7,624 nucleotides of DNA from Methanomicrobiales archaeon (GCA_012797575.1 JAAZOW010000141.1:1-7624), one strand, 5' to 3'; counted from the first letter of the stretch, positions 1 to 6,980 are shown. A program made the numbers and translations. The notes: generated by a model not told the origin, from the letters alone.

Positions 1-380
1 TCGAGGATCTCGGTGCTCCTCCTGAGGTACTCCTCTTTTGGGACCCCCCGGACGAGCGATGTCAGGTAGACGTTCTCAAGCGCCGTGAGTTCGCCGATGA
101 GGGCGTAGTCCTGGAAGACGTAGCCGAGCCGGTTCAATCGGAAGAGGGTCCGCTGGTGGTCGGAGAGGGTGAGGACATCGACCTCGTCGATCGTGACCCT
201 GCCGGATGTGGGTCGGTCGAGGAGCCCGAGGATATGCAGAAACGTCGATTTACCGCTACCACTCGCCCCCATGATCCCGACGAACTCGCCCCTGCCGACC
301 TCAAGCGAGACGCCTGCAAGGGCGTGGACCTCCACCCTGCCCATCGTGTAGACCCGGGTGAGGTTCTCTGCGGTGATCAT
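1..380 (-). CDS. ABC transporter ATP-binding protein, MacB/LolD type (N-terminal part, cut by window edge)
   Basis: This is the ATPase subunit of an ABC exporter; it should bind and hydrolyse ATP on the cytoplasmic face and drive the FtsX-type permease encoded just before it. The visible 126 residues hold an A-loop tyrosine (Y11, in TRVYTMG), Walker A GASGSGKST at 38-46 and the Q-loop VFQDYALIGELTALENV around Q90. The signature motif, Walker B and H-loop lie beyond the window edge. The sequence pattern fits the MacB/LolD/FtsE group. The ATG at 380 begins 4 bases after the permease stop, and GGGGATGA spanning that stop can serve as ribosome binding site, which suggests coupled translation. The substrate cannot be told from the sequence. 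The family call is firm; the exact subfamily is inferred from the partner genes. Confidence 0.95.
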   Translation of the reverse strand, partial: MITAENLTRVYTMGRVEVHALAGVSLEVGRGEFVGIMGASGSGKSTFLHILGLLDRPTSGRVTIDEVDVLTLSDHQRTLFRLNRLGYVFQDYALIGELTALENVYLTSLVRGVPKEEYLRRSTEIL

Positions 381-384
381 GGAT

Positions 385-1587
385 TCATCCCCTGATCGCG
401 GAGAGGATATCCTCCCGTGCGATCTGCCATGCGGGGATGTAGCCCGCCACCACCGAGACCGCAAAGAGGCTTGCTATGCTCCTGAGGACGGTCGGCGTCT
501 CCACAACCGGGAAGACCGGGCCACCCGGGAAGGCAAGGGGGTGGGCGGTCAGGTAGATCGTGACGCCTGCGGTGAGCGCTATCCCGGCCAGCGCACCGAC
601 GGCAGTGATGAAGAGGACTTGGAGGAGGTAGGAGTTGATGATGATCTGCTGATTGATGCCGATCGCCTTCAAGATCCCGATCTGGCGCCGCCGGTTCACG
701 GTGTTGATGAATATGACGATGAAGATCACCACGATAGCGATGACCAGACTGACGAATGTGGATATGGTGTTGATGATGTTGAAGCTCTGGACCGCCTGAT
801 CGATGAATCCCCCGGCCTTCTCCTGGAACGTCTGGATCTTCTCCTGGATACCGTAGGATAAAAGCTCCCTCTTGTAGTCTTCCTCCCCGCCGCCGGCCGT
901 GGTCTTCACGAGGATCACAGACGCCTGGTCATGAAGCCCGATCACACCGCTCATCTCGCGACGTGTGACGAAAGCCGCTGCATCGATGGTGAAAGACTGG
1001 GTCTTGTAAATCCCCTTGACGCGGTAGGTCCGCACCTCGCCGTTCGGGTAGACCACCTCCACCGAGTCGCCGACGAAGACCCCCTGGAGTGAGGGGAGGC
1101 CGTCGGCCCCTTCTCCTTCCTGCCCGGCGAGGGTCGCGCCCATGATGATCGCGCTGGTATCCCCGTTCGAGAGGAAATCGCCTTCGATCATGTTATCGGC
1201 TATCTTCGTCGTCGCCCGTTCGTCCTCCGGCGTTATGCCGTAGAGTGTGCTTGCGGCGTTGCGACCCCGGTAGAAGTAGGTCACGCCGACTGTGATCCGG
1301 GGGGACGTGCCGACTATTCCCGGGATCTGCTCGATCTTTCTCTGAAGCCCGGTCACATCATCGATGTACTGGCTCCCCTCCCGGGGCTCGATGATCAGGT
1401 TCCCGATATCGAAGTCGATCGACTGGGCATCAAAGGTCTCAACGACCCCGGAGAGGATCGAGGGGAGGAAGATCAGGTTCACAAAGACGAGAGCGATGAT
1501 CATGGTGGTGAGAGCGAACGTTCCTTTGCTCCCCCGCCGGATAGATCTCCACGCCAGGAACGCAGAGGCCCTGAGACCCGTGAGCAT
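385..1587 (-). CDS. ABC transporter permease, FtsX/MacB family
   Basis: A 400-residue membrane subunit of an ABC exporter of the MacB/LolC/FtsX class. The layout is typical: an N-terminal cytoplasmic stretch, TM1 at about 24-46, a large extracytoplasmic domain at about 47-270 (the MacB periplasmic-core position), then TM2 at about 274-296, TM3 at about 320-346 and TM4 at about 367-386. After TM2 comes the charged coupling segment RRRQIGILKAIG (299-312 region), a hallmark of FtsX domains, and the protein ends with the usual PAWQIAREDILSAIRG-like tail. Members of this class couple ATP use to movement of the outside domain and often extrude or extract lipids, peptides or lipoproteins rather than passing solutes through a channel. 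Only one permease is seen, so a homodimer is likely. The ATG follows the upstream stop by 6 bases, with GGAG inside the last codons of that gene. Confidence 0.93.
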   Translation of the reverse strand: MLTGLRASAFLAWRSIRRGSKGTFALTTMIIALVFVNLIFLPSILSGVVETFDAQSIDFDIGNLIIEPREGSQYIDDVTGLQRKIEQIPGIVGTSPRITVGVTYFYRGRNAASTLYGITPEDERATTKIADNMIEGDFLSNGDTSAIIMGATLAGQEGEGADGLPSLQGVFVGDSVEVVYPNGEVRTYRVKGIYKTQSFTIDAAAFVTRREMSGVIGLHDQASVILVKTTAGGGEEDYKRELLSYGIQEKIQTFQEKAGGFIDQAVQSFNIINTISTFVSLVIAIVVIFIVIFINTVNRRRQIGILKAIGINQQIIINSYLLQVLFITAVGALAGIALTAGVTIYLTAHPLAFPGGPVFPVVETPTVLRSIASLFAVSVVAGYIPAWQIAREDILSAIRG

Positions 1588-1593
1588 GGGGCG

Positions 1594-2859
1594 TCACTCC
1601 TCCCTCTCTTGTCTCCGGTACCAAAAGATCGCGACCGCGACGGCGACGATGACGACCACCACCACGATGGCGAAGGTGGGTATGGTGTCTGCCTCTGCAA
1701 CGACCATCCTCAGGGGCTGCCGGGCGGTGTGGGTCCCATAATCATCGGAATACCGGATGGTGAGGGCATAGGGATAATCACCCTCTCGCTCGGTCTGCAG
1801 GGAGAATACCGCCGGACCGTCATTCCCGGGCTCTATGGTCCCGAGGAAGGCCTCTTTTGTCCCGGAGAGATTGAGATCGTCGATGGTCGCCCGGACGGAT
1901 CTCGCGTCTGCCGTCCCGGTATTCTCGATCCGGATCGTCAGATCCACCCGATCTCCAGCGCTGACCAGGGATGGCTCTGTCCTGACGGAGGCAACCCCCA
2001 TATCAGCACGGCCAACGATGGGGACCCCGATCGTCGATACTTGCTGAAATGGCGTGAGGTCGGCGCTCAGATAGTCGATGACGACGAAGATCGGTTCAAG
2101 CCCGAGCGGTGCGTTGACATCGGTCTCGAATGGTATCGAGTAGGTCAATTCCTCTCCGGGATCGAGTTTTGGAACGTAGTAGTTCTCCGATGCCTTCGGA
2201 GCGATCGCCTGGGGACTTGCGTTGATGTGGACCGAGATATCGTTTGCACCCGCTTCCCCCTCGTTGAGGAGCGTGAGGGTGATAGTGAAGGGGTCGCCCG
2301 GGTCGACTGCTGCCGGGACGGTCCTTTCCACCCGGAGAGCGGGCCTCTTGATCAGGGCGTAGGCGGAGTTGACGTTCACCGGTACAGGATACCTCATGCC
2401 GGCTGCGCCCCGCACCCTGACCCAGACCTCAGGGAAGTAGATCCCCTCCTCGCCGGGGGCACGGATCCGGAAGGTGAGCGGGATCGACTGGCCCGGGCCG
2501 ATCTCACCGATATCCTGATAGCTCCCGGATAGGACCACGACGTCCTTGCTGCTTATGAGCACGCTCTCGATGTAGGCGCTCCCGGGCACCTCCTGGGTGA
2601 CGTTCACCCCCTCGGAGTCCACCTGGATGTTGAGCGCTGACCCCGTGGCTACGGGCGCCGCATTCGTGAGCACCACCGTGATCGTCCCCTCATCTCCGGG
2701 CATCAGGACGGCCGGGGTGACGGTGGAGTCGGAGACCGAGACGGTCGCGGCAGCTGGTGCCGGGATGAGCACCAGCACCATGAGGAGCATGCTGGCTGCG
2801 TATTCGATCGTGCGCTTCTTCGGGCTCTGGCGGGGAGCACCTCCGGGGCTTCTGACCAT
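1594..2859 (-). CDS. Secreted, membrane-anchored Ig-like/CARDB-type protein (COG1361-like S-layer-related), first gene of the ABC operon
   Basis: I take the ATG at 2859, giving 421 residues. An upstream in-frame TTG at 2976 would put the TATA-like tract and the promoter at 2901-2913 inside the coding region, whereas 2859 has GGAG nine bases upstream. The N-terminus is a signal peptide: basic KKR at 14-16, hydrophobic core at about 20-33, and a PAPAAA cleavage region near 33-38. Three beta-rich modules follow, at about 39-164, 174-280 and 286-388, each with the pattern of a proline/glycine turn, then an alternating hydrophobic strand and an N-E-G or N-T-G turn (LLNEGEAG, IENTGTADA), as in CARDB or COG1361 domains. 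Residues 395-413 form a valine-rich membrane helix, then the basic tail WYRRQEREE stays inside. It probably sits on the outer face of the membrane as partner of the transporter. Its ligand is unknown. Confidence 0.85.
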   Translation of the reverse strand: MVRSPGGAPRQSPKKRTIEYAASMLLMVLVLIPAPAAATVSVSDSTVTPAVLMPGDEGTITVVLTNAAPVATGSALNIQVDSEGVNVTQEVPGSAYIESVLISSKDVVVLSGSYQDIGEIGPGQSIPLTFRIRAPGEEGIYFPEVWVRVRGAAGMRYPVPVNVNSAYALIKRPALRVERTVPAAVDPGDPFTITLTLLNEGEAGANDISVHINASPQAIAPKASENYYVPKLDPGEELTYSIPFETDVNAPLGLEPIFVVIDYLSADLTPFQQVSTIGVPIVGRADMGVASVRTEPSLVSAGDRVDLTIRIENTGTADARSVRATIDDLNLSGTKEAFLGTIEPGNDGPAVFSLQTEREGDYPYALTIRYSDDYGTHTARQPLRMVVAEADTIPTFAIVVVVVIVAVAVAIFWYRRQEREE

Positions 2860-2900
2860 GCAGTTCTTCTCCAGGGTGGAGTTCCCTGGAAACCCGGGAC

Positions 2901-2913
2901 CATATATAATAGT
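2901..2913 (-). promoter_or_regulatory. TATA-box promoter candidate for the Ig-like protein / ABC operon
   Basis: On the minus strand the tract reads ACTATTATATATG, an isolated AT-rich element within GC-rich DNA. A start of transcription about 25 bases downstream would fall near 2880, leaving a leader of about 20 bases before the ATG at 2859, with GGAG suitably placed. A second, longer AT tract lies about 70 bases further upstream and could serve instead or in addition. Confidence 0.6.
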
Positions 2914-3251
2914 TGTGTGCGCCTGCTCGGTACCGAACCTGATGGTTGTTGGTGCGGATAGGAGATGCGCGGTCAAAATATTTTTATAGCTTTTAGAATA
3001 TAATATATTTGGGATACCGGGGAGCCAGTGTGGATCGGATCAATGCTGAATGGGCACCAGAGAACACCTCCGTTCACGCTCTATACCTCTATACGTCGTC
3101 ATAACACGGGTACACCTGTGCTGCTTATCACGCTGCCTCCCCGCCCACACTCACTCTCCTCTCATTTTTCCGCCCGGGGCAGAGATGAGCCAGAAGGCTT
3201 CCTGTAGCGTGAAATTGCGCTTCATGGGAAGAAGAAGGGGTTATCTCCAGA
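2914..3251. other. Intergenic region with an AT-rich tract and no convincing gene
   Basis: Between the lipoprotein stop and the promoter of the ABC operon I see no credible protein. The AT-rich tract at 2974-3010 holds TATA-like elements readable on both strands (on the minus strand AAATATATTATATT and GCTATAAAAATA). A perfect tandem pair of the octamer CTCTATAC lies at 3079-3094. A 24-codon reading frame on the minus strand at 3151-3225 has no ribosome binding site and is not called. The tract may be a distal promoter for the minus-strand operon; a plus-strand transcript cannot be excluded. Confidence 0.5.
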
Positions 3252-3813
3252 CTAGTCCAGGGCTGCGATGCCACCGTAGTTGATGGCGTTTACGAACAGG
3301 TCGAGATCCTGTTTGGAACCGTCCTCGACATTGATGTAGACCACGAACCGCTCATTCACGCCAACCCAGGTGCCGTGGGTTGCAGGTTTGGTGAAGTACT
3401 CCCAGGAGGGGTGACCGCTGACCCTGCCCTGCCTGTAGTAGCCCTCACTGGTCTCAAACGATATGAATGAGTTCCATGACTGCCAGTGGCCCACGTCATG
3501 GTACGCGGAGTCCTGGATGTCGATCAACACTGTGGCATCGCCTTTGGCGTAGTCATGGGATGCCATGGTCCATTGATCATCGTTGACCGTCCAGGAGGTT
3601 CCGGACGGCCCCTCTGCAGTCCAGCCCGCGGGCGCATCAGGCAGGAACGTCATCAAGGTCCCAAACGAAACCCGCGTTGGCACTCCCCTTCGCGGCCCCT
3701 GAGACAGCGGTCGTATCCGATGAGTCAGATGTGCAGCCTGTTGCCATACAAAGACAGATCCCGAGCACCACGAGGAGGACCGGGAGCATCAGTTCTGGTA
3801 GGGGATTTTTCAT
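3252..3813 (-). pseudogene. Secreted lipoprotein gene interrupted by a one-base frameshift
   Basis: The first frame starts at ATG 3813 (GAGGGT lies upstream) and encodes a lipoprotein signal: a hydrophobic core at residues 9-23 and MATGC with the lipid-carrying cysteine at 27, then a serine/aspartate-rich linker. It runs into a stop at 3637. The second frame, open from before 3683 down to 3252, carries the folded domain: FLPDAPAGW near its start, then many aromatic residues (SWTVNDDQWTMASHDY, HWQSWNSFISF, SWEYF) and a hydrophobic C-terminal segment FVNAINYGGIAALD. Start to stop is 562 bases, which is 187 codons plus one base, so removing a single base restores a 186-residue protein. The C-tracts at 3685-3688 and 3696-3699 (GGGG on the coding strand) are the likeliest sites. 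The FLPDAP(A/E)GW start recalls small lipoproteins I associate with methanogens, but I cannot name a family or function. Confidence 0.75.
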
Positions 3814-4012
3814 ATACGTACCCTCAAAGTGCTTTGAATGACAAAGGAGCATTTATTTCCTGTTATTTTTCAATACAGTCAGATAATATCGGCGTATATG
3901 CGTTTTCGGGGATTTCTTGCTGCAGCATCCAGATGCCGATTGCTGCACCCCCCGCCTTTGGCGCCGGCAGTGCGTCGCAGCCGGGCGGCCTCCACGAAGA
4001 ACTTGCGCTTGT

Positions 4013-4036
4013 AAAAAAGTATACCGGGTCCCCCGG
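4013..4036 (-). terminator. Hairpin plus T-run terminator after L40e
   Basis: On the minus strand a perfect five-base-pair stem (CCGGG, loop GGA, CCCGG; 4036 to 4024) is followed five bases later by six T residues (4018-4013). It begins 27 bases downstream of the L40e stop, where the five-gene ribosomal unit should end. Archaeal termination relies mainly on the T-run, so the hairpin may be secondary. Confidence 0.6.
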
Positions 4037-4063
4037 CATCACCACCCCTGAATGCTCTACCGT

Positions 4064-4210
4064 CTACGCCTTCCGCTCCCTGGATTTGGGCCGGAGTTCA
4101 TCCGATCCGCACTTGCGGCATCGGGTTGCACGCGGCGCGTTCCGCGCGTTGCATCTCATACAGATCTTAACATTGAGCAGACGTGCCTCAGCTTCAGGAA
4201 ATCTTGCCAT
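4064..4210 (-). CDS. rpl40e: Large-subunit ribosomal protein L40e (eL40)
   Basis: A 48-residue protein, starting MARFPEAEARLLNVKICMRC and ending in a basic tail PKSRERKA. It is the archaeal eL40 of the 50S subunit, free of the ubiquitin found fused to it in eukaryotes. Four cysteines in two CxxC pairs (C17/C20 and C31/C34) form the zinc ribbon, separated by the arginine- and asparagine-rich loop that contacts rRNA. Length and motif spacing match the archaeal family. The start is fixed by the conserved MARFPEAE beginning; only a weak GGTG lies upstream. The gene follows the NTP pyrophosphatase by 47 bases and is closed by a hairpin and T-run, so it is probably the last gene of the unit that starts with S24e. 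It is short enough to be skipped by length-filtered gene finding. Confidence 0.95.
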   Translation of the reverse strand: MARFPEAEARLLNVKICMRCNARNAPRATRCRKCGSDELRPKSRERKA

Positions 4211-4257
4211 ATCAGAAACACCACTTGTCAGATAGGTACTATTTGCTCCTCGTAATA

Positions 4258-4806
4258 TTAACGGTTATGCTGGGAGGTGCCCTCCCGCTCGATCCATGCG
4301 CGGAACGCCTCAAGCGCCCGCGCCCGATGTGATATCCGGCTCTTCTCGGCAAGCGTCATCTCGGCAAGCGTCCTTCCGCCGCAGGCAAAGATCGGGTCGT
4401 AGCCGAACCCCTCACCCCCCCGGGGGGTGACGATCACCCCGGGCAGGACCCCACGGAAGACCCGGATGCCATCCTCCCGGGCGAACGCGATCGCCGTCTC
4501 AAAGTGCGCGCCCCGATCCGCCACACCCTCCATGAGTTTCAGGATCCCCGCATTCCCGATGGTGTCGTGGACATAGGCAGCGCACGAACCCGGAAATCCG
4601 TTGAGGGCGTCTATGAAGAAACCGGTGTCGTCGACGATCAGCGGGCGCGAGAGCACCTCGTAGGCATACGCCGCCTTTCCTCGGGCGATCTCCCCGACAT
4701 CGCTGTGGTGGAGCTCCGGGCACTCGAGCGCGACATGCTCGACCTCAAGCAGCCCGGCGAAGTACGCAGCCACCTCACGCGCCTTGTCGGCGTTGCTTGT
4801 CACCAC
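4258..4806 (-). CDS. rdgB: RdgB/HAM1-family non-canonical purine NTP (XTP/dITP) pyrophosphatase
   Basis: It should hydrolyse ITP, dITP and XTP to the monophosphates plus pyrophosphate, keeping deaminated purines out of RNA and DNA. With the GTG at 4806 the protein has 182 residues. Family motifs are all present: TSNADKAREV at 3-12 (substrate-binding S/T, N, K and the metal-binding E), the acidic VDDTGFFIDALNGFPG loop at 58-73, GEGFGYDPIF at 131-140 and the EKSRISHRARAL segment at 154-165. The start is uncertain. GTG 4806 has GAGG six bases upstream but shortens the first beta strand; a CTG at 4818 would give the usual xRLTVVTSN beginning and would overlap the Kae1-Bud32 stop as CTGA. Either way the gene is tightly coupled to Kae1-Bud32. 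Archaeal members are 180-190 residues, which fits both. Confidence 0.93.
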   Translation of the reverse strand: MVTSNADKAREVAAYFAGLLEVEHVALECPELHHSDVGEIARGKAAYAYEVLSRPLIVDDTGFFIDALNGFPGSCAAYVHDTIGNAGILKLMEGVADRGAHFETAIAFAREDGIRVFRGVLPGVIVTPRGGEGFGYDPIFACGGRTLAEMTLAEKSRISHRARALEAFRAWIEREGTSQHNR

Positions 4807-4814
4807 CGTAAGCC

Positions 4815-6398
4815 TCAGAGGTACCGCCCCCGCAGCTCCACCTCATGCTCACGGGAGAGGACCTCCCCCGCCCCGGGAAACGCGCCTGCATACCCCTCGA
4901 TGAAGGCAGCCTTCAGGTCTGCAGAGTTCTCGGTGGTGCTCTCAAGCGTCTGGAAGAGGACGTGGAGATCGACCCCCCGCGCCTCCACCTCCGGAGACGT
5001 GGACGCGAGCCCGAAGTCGATCAAGACACACTGATCGCCACGGATGATCATGTTGCTCGTCGTCAGGTCACCGTGGGCGATCCCTGCCGCATGCAGCTTC
5101 CCGACCGCGTCACCTGCAAGGGCGACATTCTCCGGCGTCGTGGCATACTTCAGCACCTCACCTGCGACCCGTTCCATGACGATCGTATCCGTCGTTATAT
5201 CCCGGATCACCGGGGTCGGGACACCCGCCCGCCGGGCTGCTGCGATCAGACGGGCCTCAGCGCGGGTCCGCTCCGTGATGAGGCGTCGGTCCAGACGCGG
5301 ATTTCTGTACCGCTTACTCTCCCGACGCTTGACCACATCCGCCTCCCGGATCTCCACGACGGCCTCCGCCCCACGGGCGATGCCCCCCTCGTGCGGTTCT
5401 GCGGCGAAGATCTCACCGGGCTCGGCCCGCCAGACGATATCCACCTCGTCCGGCCGGTACCCCGGCCGGACCCGCGACTCCTCCAGAGAGAGCGTGACGC
5501 CATACTCCAGCATGACCTTCCCGGTGTAGGCGATCATGGCACCATTGTCACCGAGGAACTTCCGGTCCGGGACGGCGAACGCCGCACCCCGATCCTCGCA
5601 CATCAGACCGAGCATCTCCTGCAGGCGCGCATTCGCGCCGACGCCGCCGACGAGCAGCACCTCACCCTTATCGGCATGTGCAAGCGCCCGCTCGGTCACC
5701 TCGACACACATCGCAAACGCGGTCTCCTGCAGGCCATTGCAGACATCCTCGAGTGCGGCGGTGCTGTCCTGAGCAGCACTGACGAGTCCGGAGAAGGCAA
5801 GATCCATCCCCTTCACCGTGTAGGGAAGCTCGATATACTCCCCCCGCCGGGCAAGCCTCTCGACGGCCGGGCCGCCCGGGTACGGGAGGCCATGACTCCG
5901 CGCGAACTTATCAATCGCGTTCCCAAGCCCGATATCCAGCGTCTCTCCGAAGATCCGGTAGCGGCCACCCAGGTAGCCGAGCACCTGCGTATTCGCGCCA
6001 CTCGCGTAGAGGACGATCGGGTCAGAAAAACCGGTTGCCCATCTCCCGATCTCGATATGCGCCACACAGTGGTTGACGCCGATGAGCGGCACTCCGAGCG
6101 CGATCGAGAGGGCTCGTGCGGCGGTCGCCACCGTCCTCAGGGATGGACCGAGACCGGGCCCCTGGGAGAAGGCAACGGCACGGACCCGTTCCGGTTCCGT
6201 GAGCACTCGAGATACGATCTCCTTCATCATCGACGCGTGGTGCTGCGCGGCCTCCCGTGGGTGGATACCCCCCGCCGGCGGGGCGTAGGGCGCCGAGTGG
6301 AGGGCGACCAGGCCCTCTCCGAAGAGGGCGGCGCTGAGGTTCCACGCAGTCCCCTCGAGCCCCAGCACCAAACCATCCTCTGGTAGTATCTCCGACAT
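4815..6398 (-). CDS. kae1-bud32: Kae1-Bud32 fusion: bifunctional tRNA t6A37 threonylcarbamoyltransferase and KEOPS kinase/ATPase
   Basis: A 527-residue fusion of two KEOPS subunits. The N-terminal Kae1/TsaD/Qri7 domain (about 1-325) transfers the threonylcarbamoyl group from its adenylate to A37 of ANN-decoding tRNAs. It shows HPREAAQHH at 46-54, the metal-binding pair H110 and H114 in NHCVAHIE, Y131 in VLYASGANTQ, the glycine-rich GGVGANARL at 251-259 and D284 in LGDNGAM. A linker of about 25 residues leads to the Bud32 atypical kinase domain (about 350-527), with K357 in VVKRRESKRYR, the RTRAEARL helix at 378-385, catalytic HGDLTTSN at 442-449 and DFGLAS at 461-466. The C-terminal basic RGRYL resembles the usual Bud32 end. 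The fusion is known in several methanogens. It starts 98 bases after S27ae; no clear ribosome binding site precedes the ATG at 6398, so the start rests on Kae1 alignment memory. Confidence 0.96.
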   Translation of the reverse strand: MSEILPEDGLVLGLEGTAWNLSAALFGEGLVALHSAPYAPPAGGIHPREAAQHHASMMKEIVSRVLTEPERVRAVAFSQGPGLGPSLRTVATAARALSIALGVPLIGVNHCVAHIEIGRWATGFSDPIVLYASGANTQVLGYLGGRYRIFGETLDIGLGNAIDKFARSHGLPYPGGPAVERLARRGEYIELPYTVKGMDLAFSGLVSAAQDSTAALEDVCNGLQETAFAMCVEVTERALAHADKGEVLLVGGVGANARLQEMLGLMCEDRGAAFAVPDRKFLGDNGAMIAYTGKVMLEYGVTLSLEESRVRPGYRPDEVDIVWRAEPGEIFAAEPHEGGIARGAEAVVEIREADVVKRRESKRYRNPRLDRRLITERTRAEARLIAAARRAGVPTPVIRDITTDTIVMERVAGEVLKYATTPENVALAGDAVGKLHAAGIAHGDLTTSNMIIRGDQCVLIDFGLASTSPEVEARGVDLHVLFQTLESTTENSADLKAAFIEGYAGAFPGAGEVLSREHEVELRGRYL

Positions 6399-6496
6399 AA
6401 AACAGGTATCGTTCCGTTATGGAAAGATCAGCCGTAGTCAGTACTAGCCTGCAGGCGATACGCGGCCGTGACCCGTATCCCGGTACCGGTGAGATC

Positions 6497-6652
6497 CTAT
6501 TTCTGGAACTCGGTGTACCCACACTTGCCGCAGGCCAACCGGTCCTTGTGCGCGGCCATCAGCACGCCGGGTCCGCATCGGGGGCAGTGCCGATTCTGCA
6601 GTAGTGCCTTGTCGCCCTTGACCTCGTAGCGTTCGTGTCTCTTGGCTGCCAT
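6497..6652 (-). CDS. rps27ae: Small-subunit ribosomal protein S27ae (eS31)
   Basis: A 51-residue zinc-ribbon protein of the 30S subunit. The basic N-terminus (MAAKRHERYEVKGDKALLQN) leads into CPRCGPGVLMAAHKDRLAC and a second CGKCGYTEF, so zinc is held by C23, C26, C41 and C44. Length and order match archaeal S27ae, which lacks the ubiquitin domain of the eukaryotic form. The frame stays open upstream of this ATG, but the conserved family start and the GAGGAG in the last codons of S24e place translation at 6652, eight bases... after the S24e stop region (7 bases between 6652 and 6660). The pair S24e-S27ae is a standard archaeal arrangement. Confidence 0.96.
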   Translation of the reverse strand: MAAKRHERYEVKGDKALLQNRHCPRCGPGVLMAAHKDRLACGKCGYTEFQK

Positions 6653-6659
6653 TGTCCCT

Positions 6660-6953
6660 TTACTCCTCACTCTCAACCTTCGGTTCACCGCGCTTCAGCA
6701 GGTAGTCCCGTTCGGTCGACCTCTTGCTCTCCTCATCATCGTATATCCGGGCGTGTCCGGAGACTTCCATCTTCCCGAATCGGGTCTTGAGTGAGTCCAG
6801 CACAAGAAGGCTCTCGCTCTTATTCAACATCGCAGCGAGCTTCTCCTGAATGCTCTTTCGCGAGGGTGTCGGGCCGTCAAAGGTGAGGATGAACGCAAGC
6901 TCCCTCCGGCTCAACACCTCGTTCCTCACGTCACGGGTGATCTCAAACTCCAT
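6660..6953 (-). CDS. rps24e: Small-subunit ribosomal protein S24e (eS24)
   Basis: A 97-residue 30S ribosomal protein. The sequence opens MEFEITRDVRNEVLSRRELA, with the conserved FDGPTPSRKSIQEKLA segment at about 44-59, and the central LDSLKTRFGKMEVSGHARIYDD strand region near 72-93 of the fold; the tail is rich in lysine and glutamate. These match archaeal S24e. The frame is open for another 34 codons upstream, but those cross the TATA box and a GC hairpin, so the ATG at 6953 with AGGGAT just upstream is the true start. It is the first gene of a unit running through S27ae, Kae1-Bud32, NTP pyrophosphatase and L40e. In many archaea Spt4, RpoE and a dephospho-CoA kinase precede S24e; here the upstream DNA is unrelated. 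Confidence 0.95.
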   Translation of the reverse strand: MEFEITRDVRNEVLSRRELAFILTFDGPTPSRKSIQEKLAAMLNKSESLLVLDSLKTRFGKMEVSGHARIYDDEESKRSTERDYLLKRGEPKVESEE

Positions 6954-6980
6954 CAATATCCCTGAAATGTTGTTGACAGA

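Noticed and set aside
1609..2532. Plus-strand open frame of 307 codons
   Set aside because: It is antisense to the Ig-like protein gene, whose signal peptide, repeats and anchor are convincing.
3151..3225. Minus-strand 24-codon frame beginning MKRNFTLQEAFWLIS
   Set aside because: No ribosome binding site, no promoter nearby and no motif; it is too short to support alone.
3050..3283. Plus-strand 77-codon frame in the intergenic region
   Set aside because: Composition is random-looking, there is no ribosome binding site, and it runs into the end of the lipoprotein gene on the other strand.
3863..4045. Minus-strand 60-codon frame downstream of L40e
   Set aside because: It starts at a GTG inside the region just after L40e, runs through the terminator hairpin, has no ribosome binding site and lacks any family-like pattern.
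3486..4235. Long plus-strand open frame of 249 codons across the lipoprotein and L40e genes
   Set aside because: It is antisense to two better-supported genes and its product shows no recognisable motif, signal or domain.
4845..6386. Plus-strand open frame of 513 codons
   Set aside because: It is an antisense shadow of the Kae1-Bud32 gene caused by high GC; its product is rich in R, D, H and P without domain features.
6480..6489. Perfect 10-base palindrome CCGGTACCGG between S27ae and Kae1-Bud32
   Set aside because: It is short, GC-rich and without a T-run or second copy, so it is not enough to call an operator or terminator.
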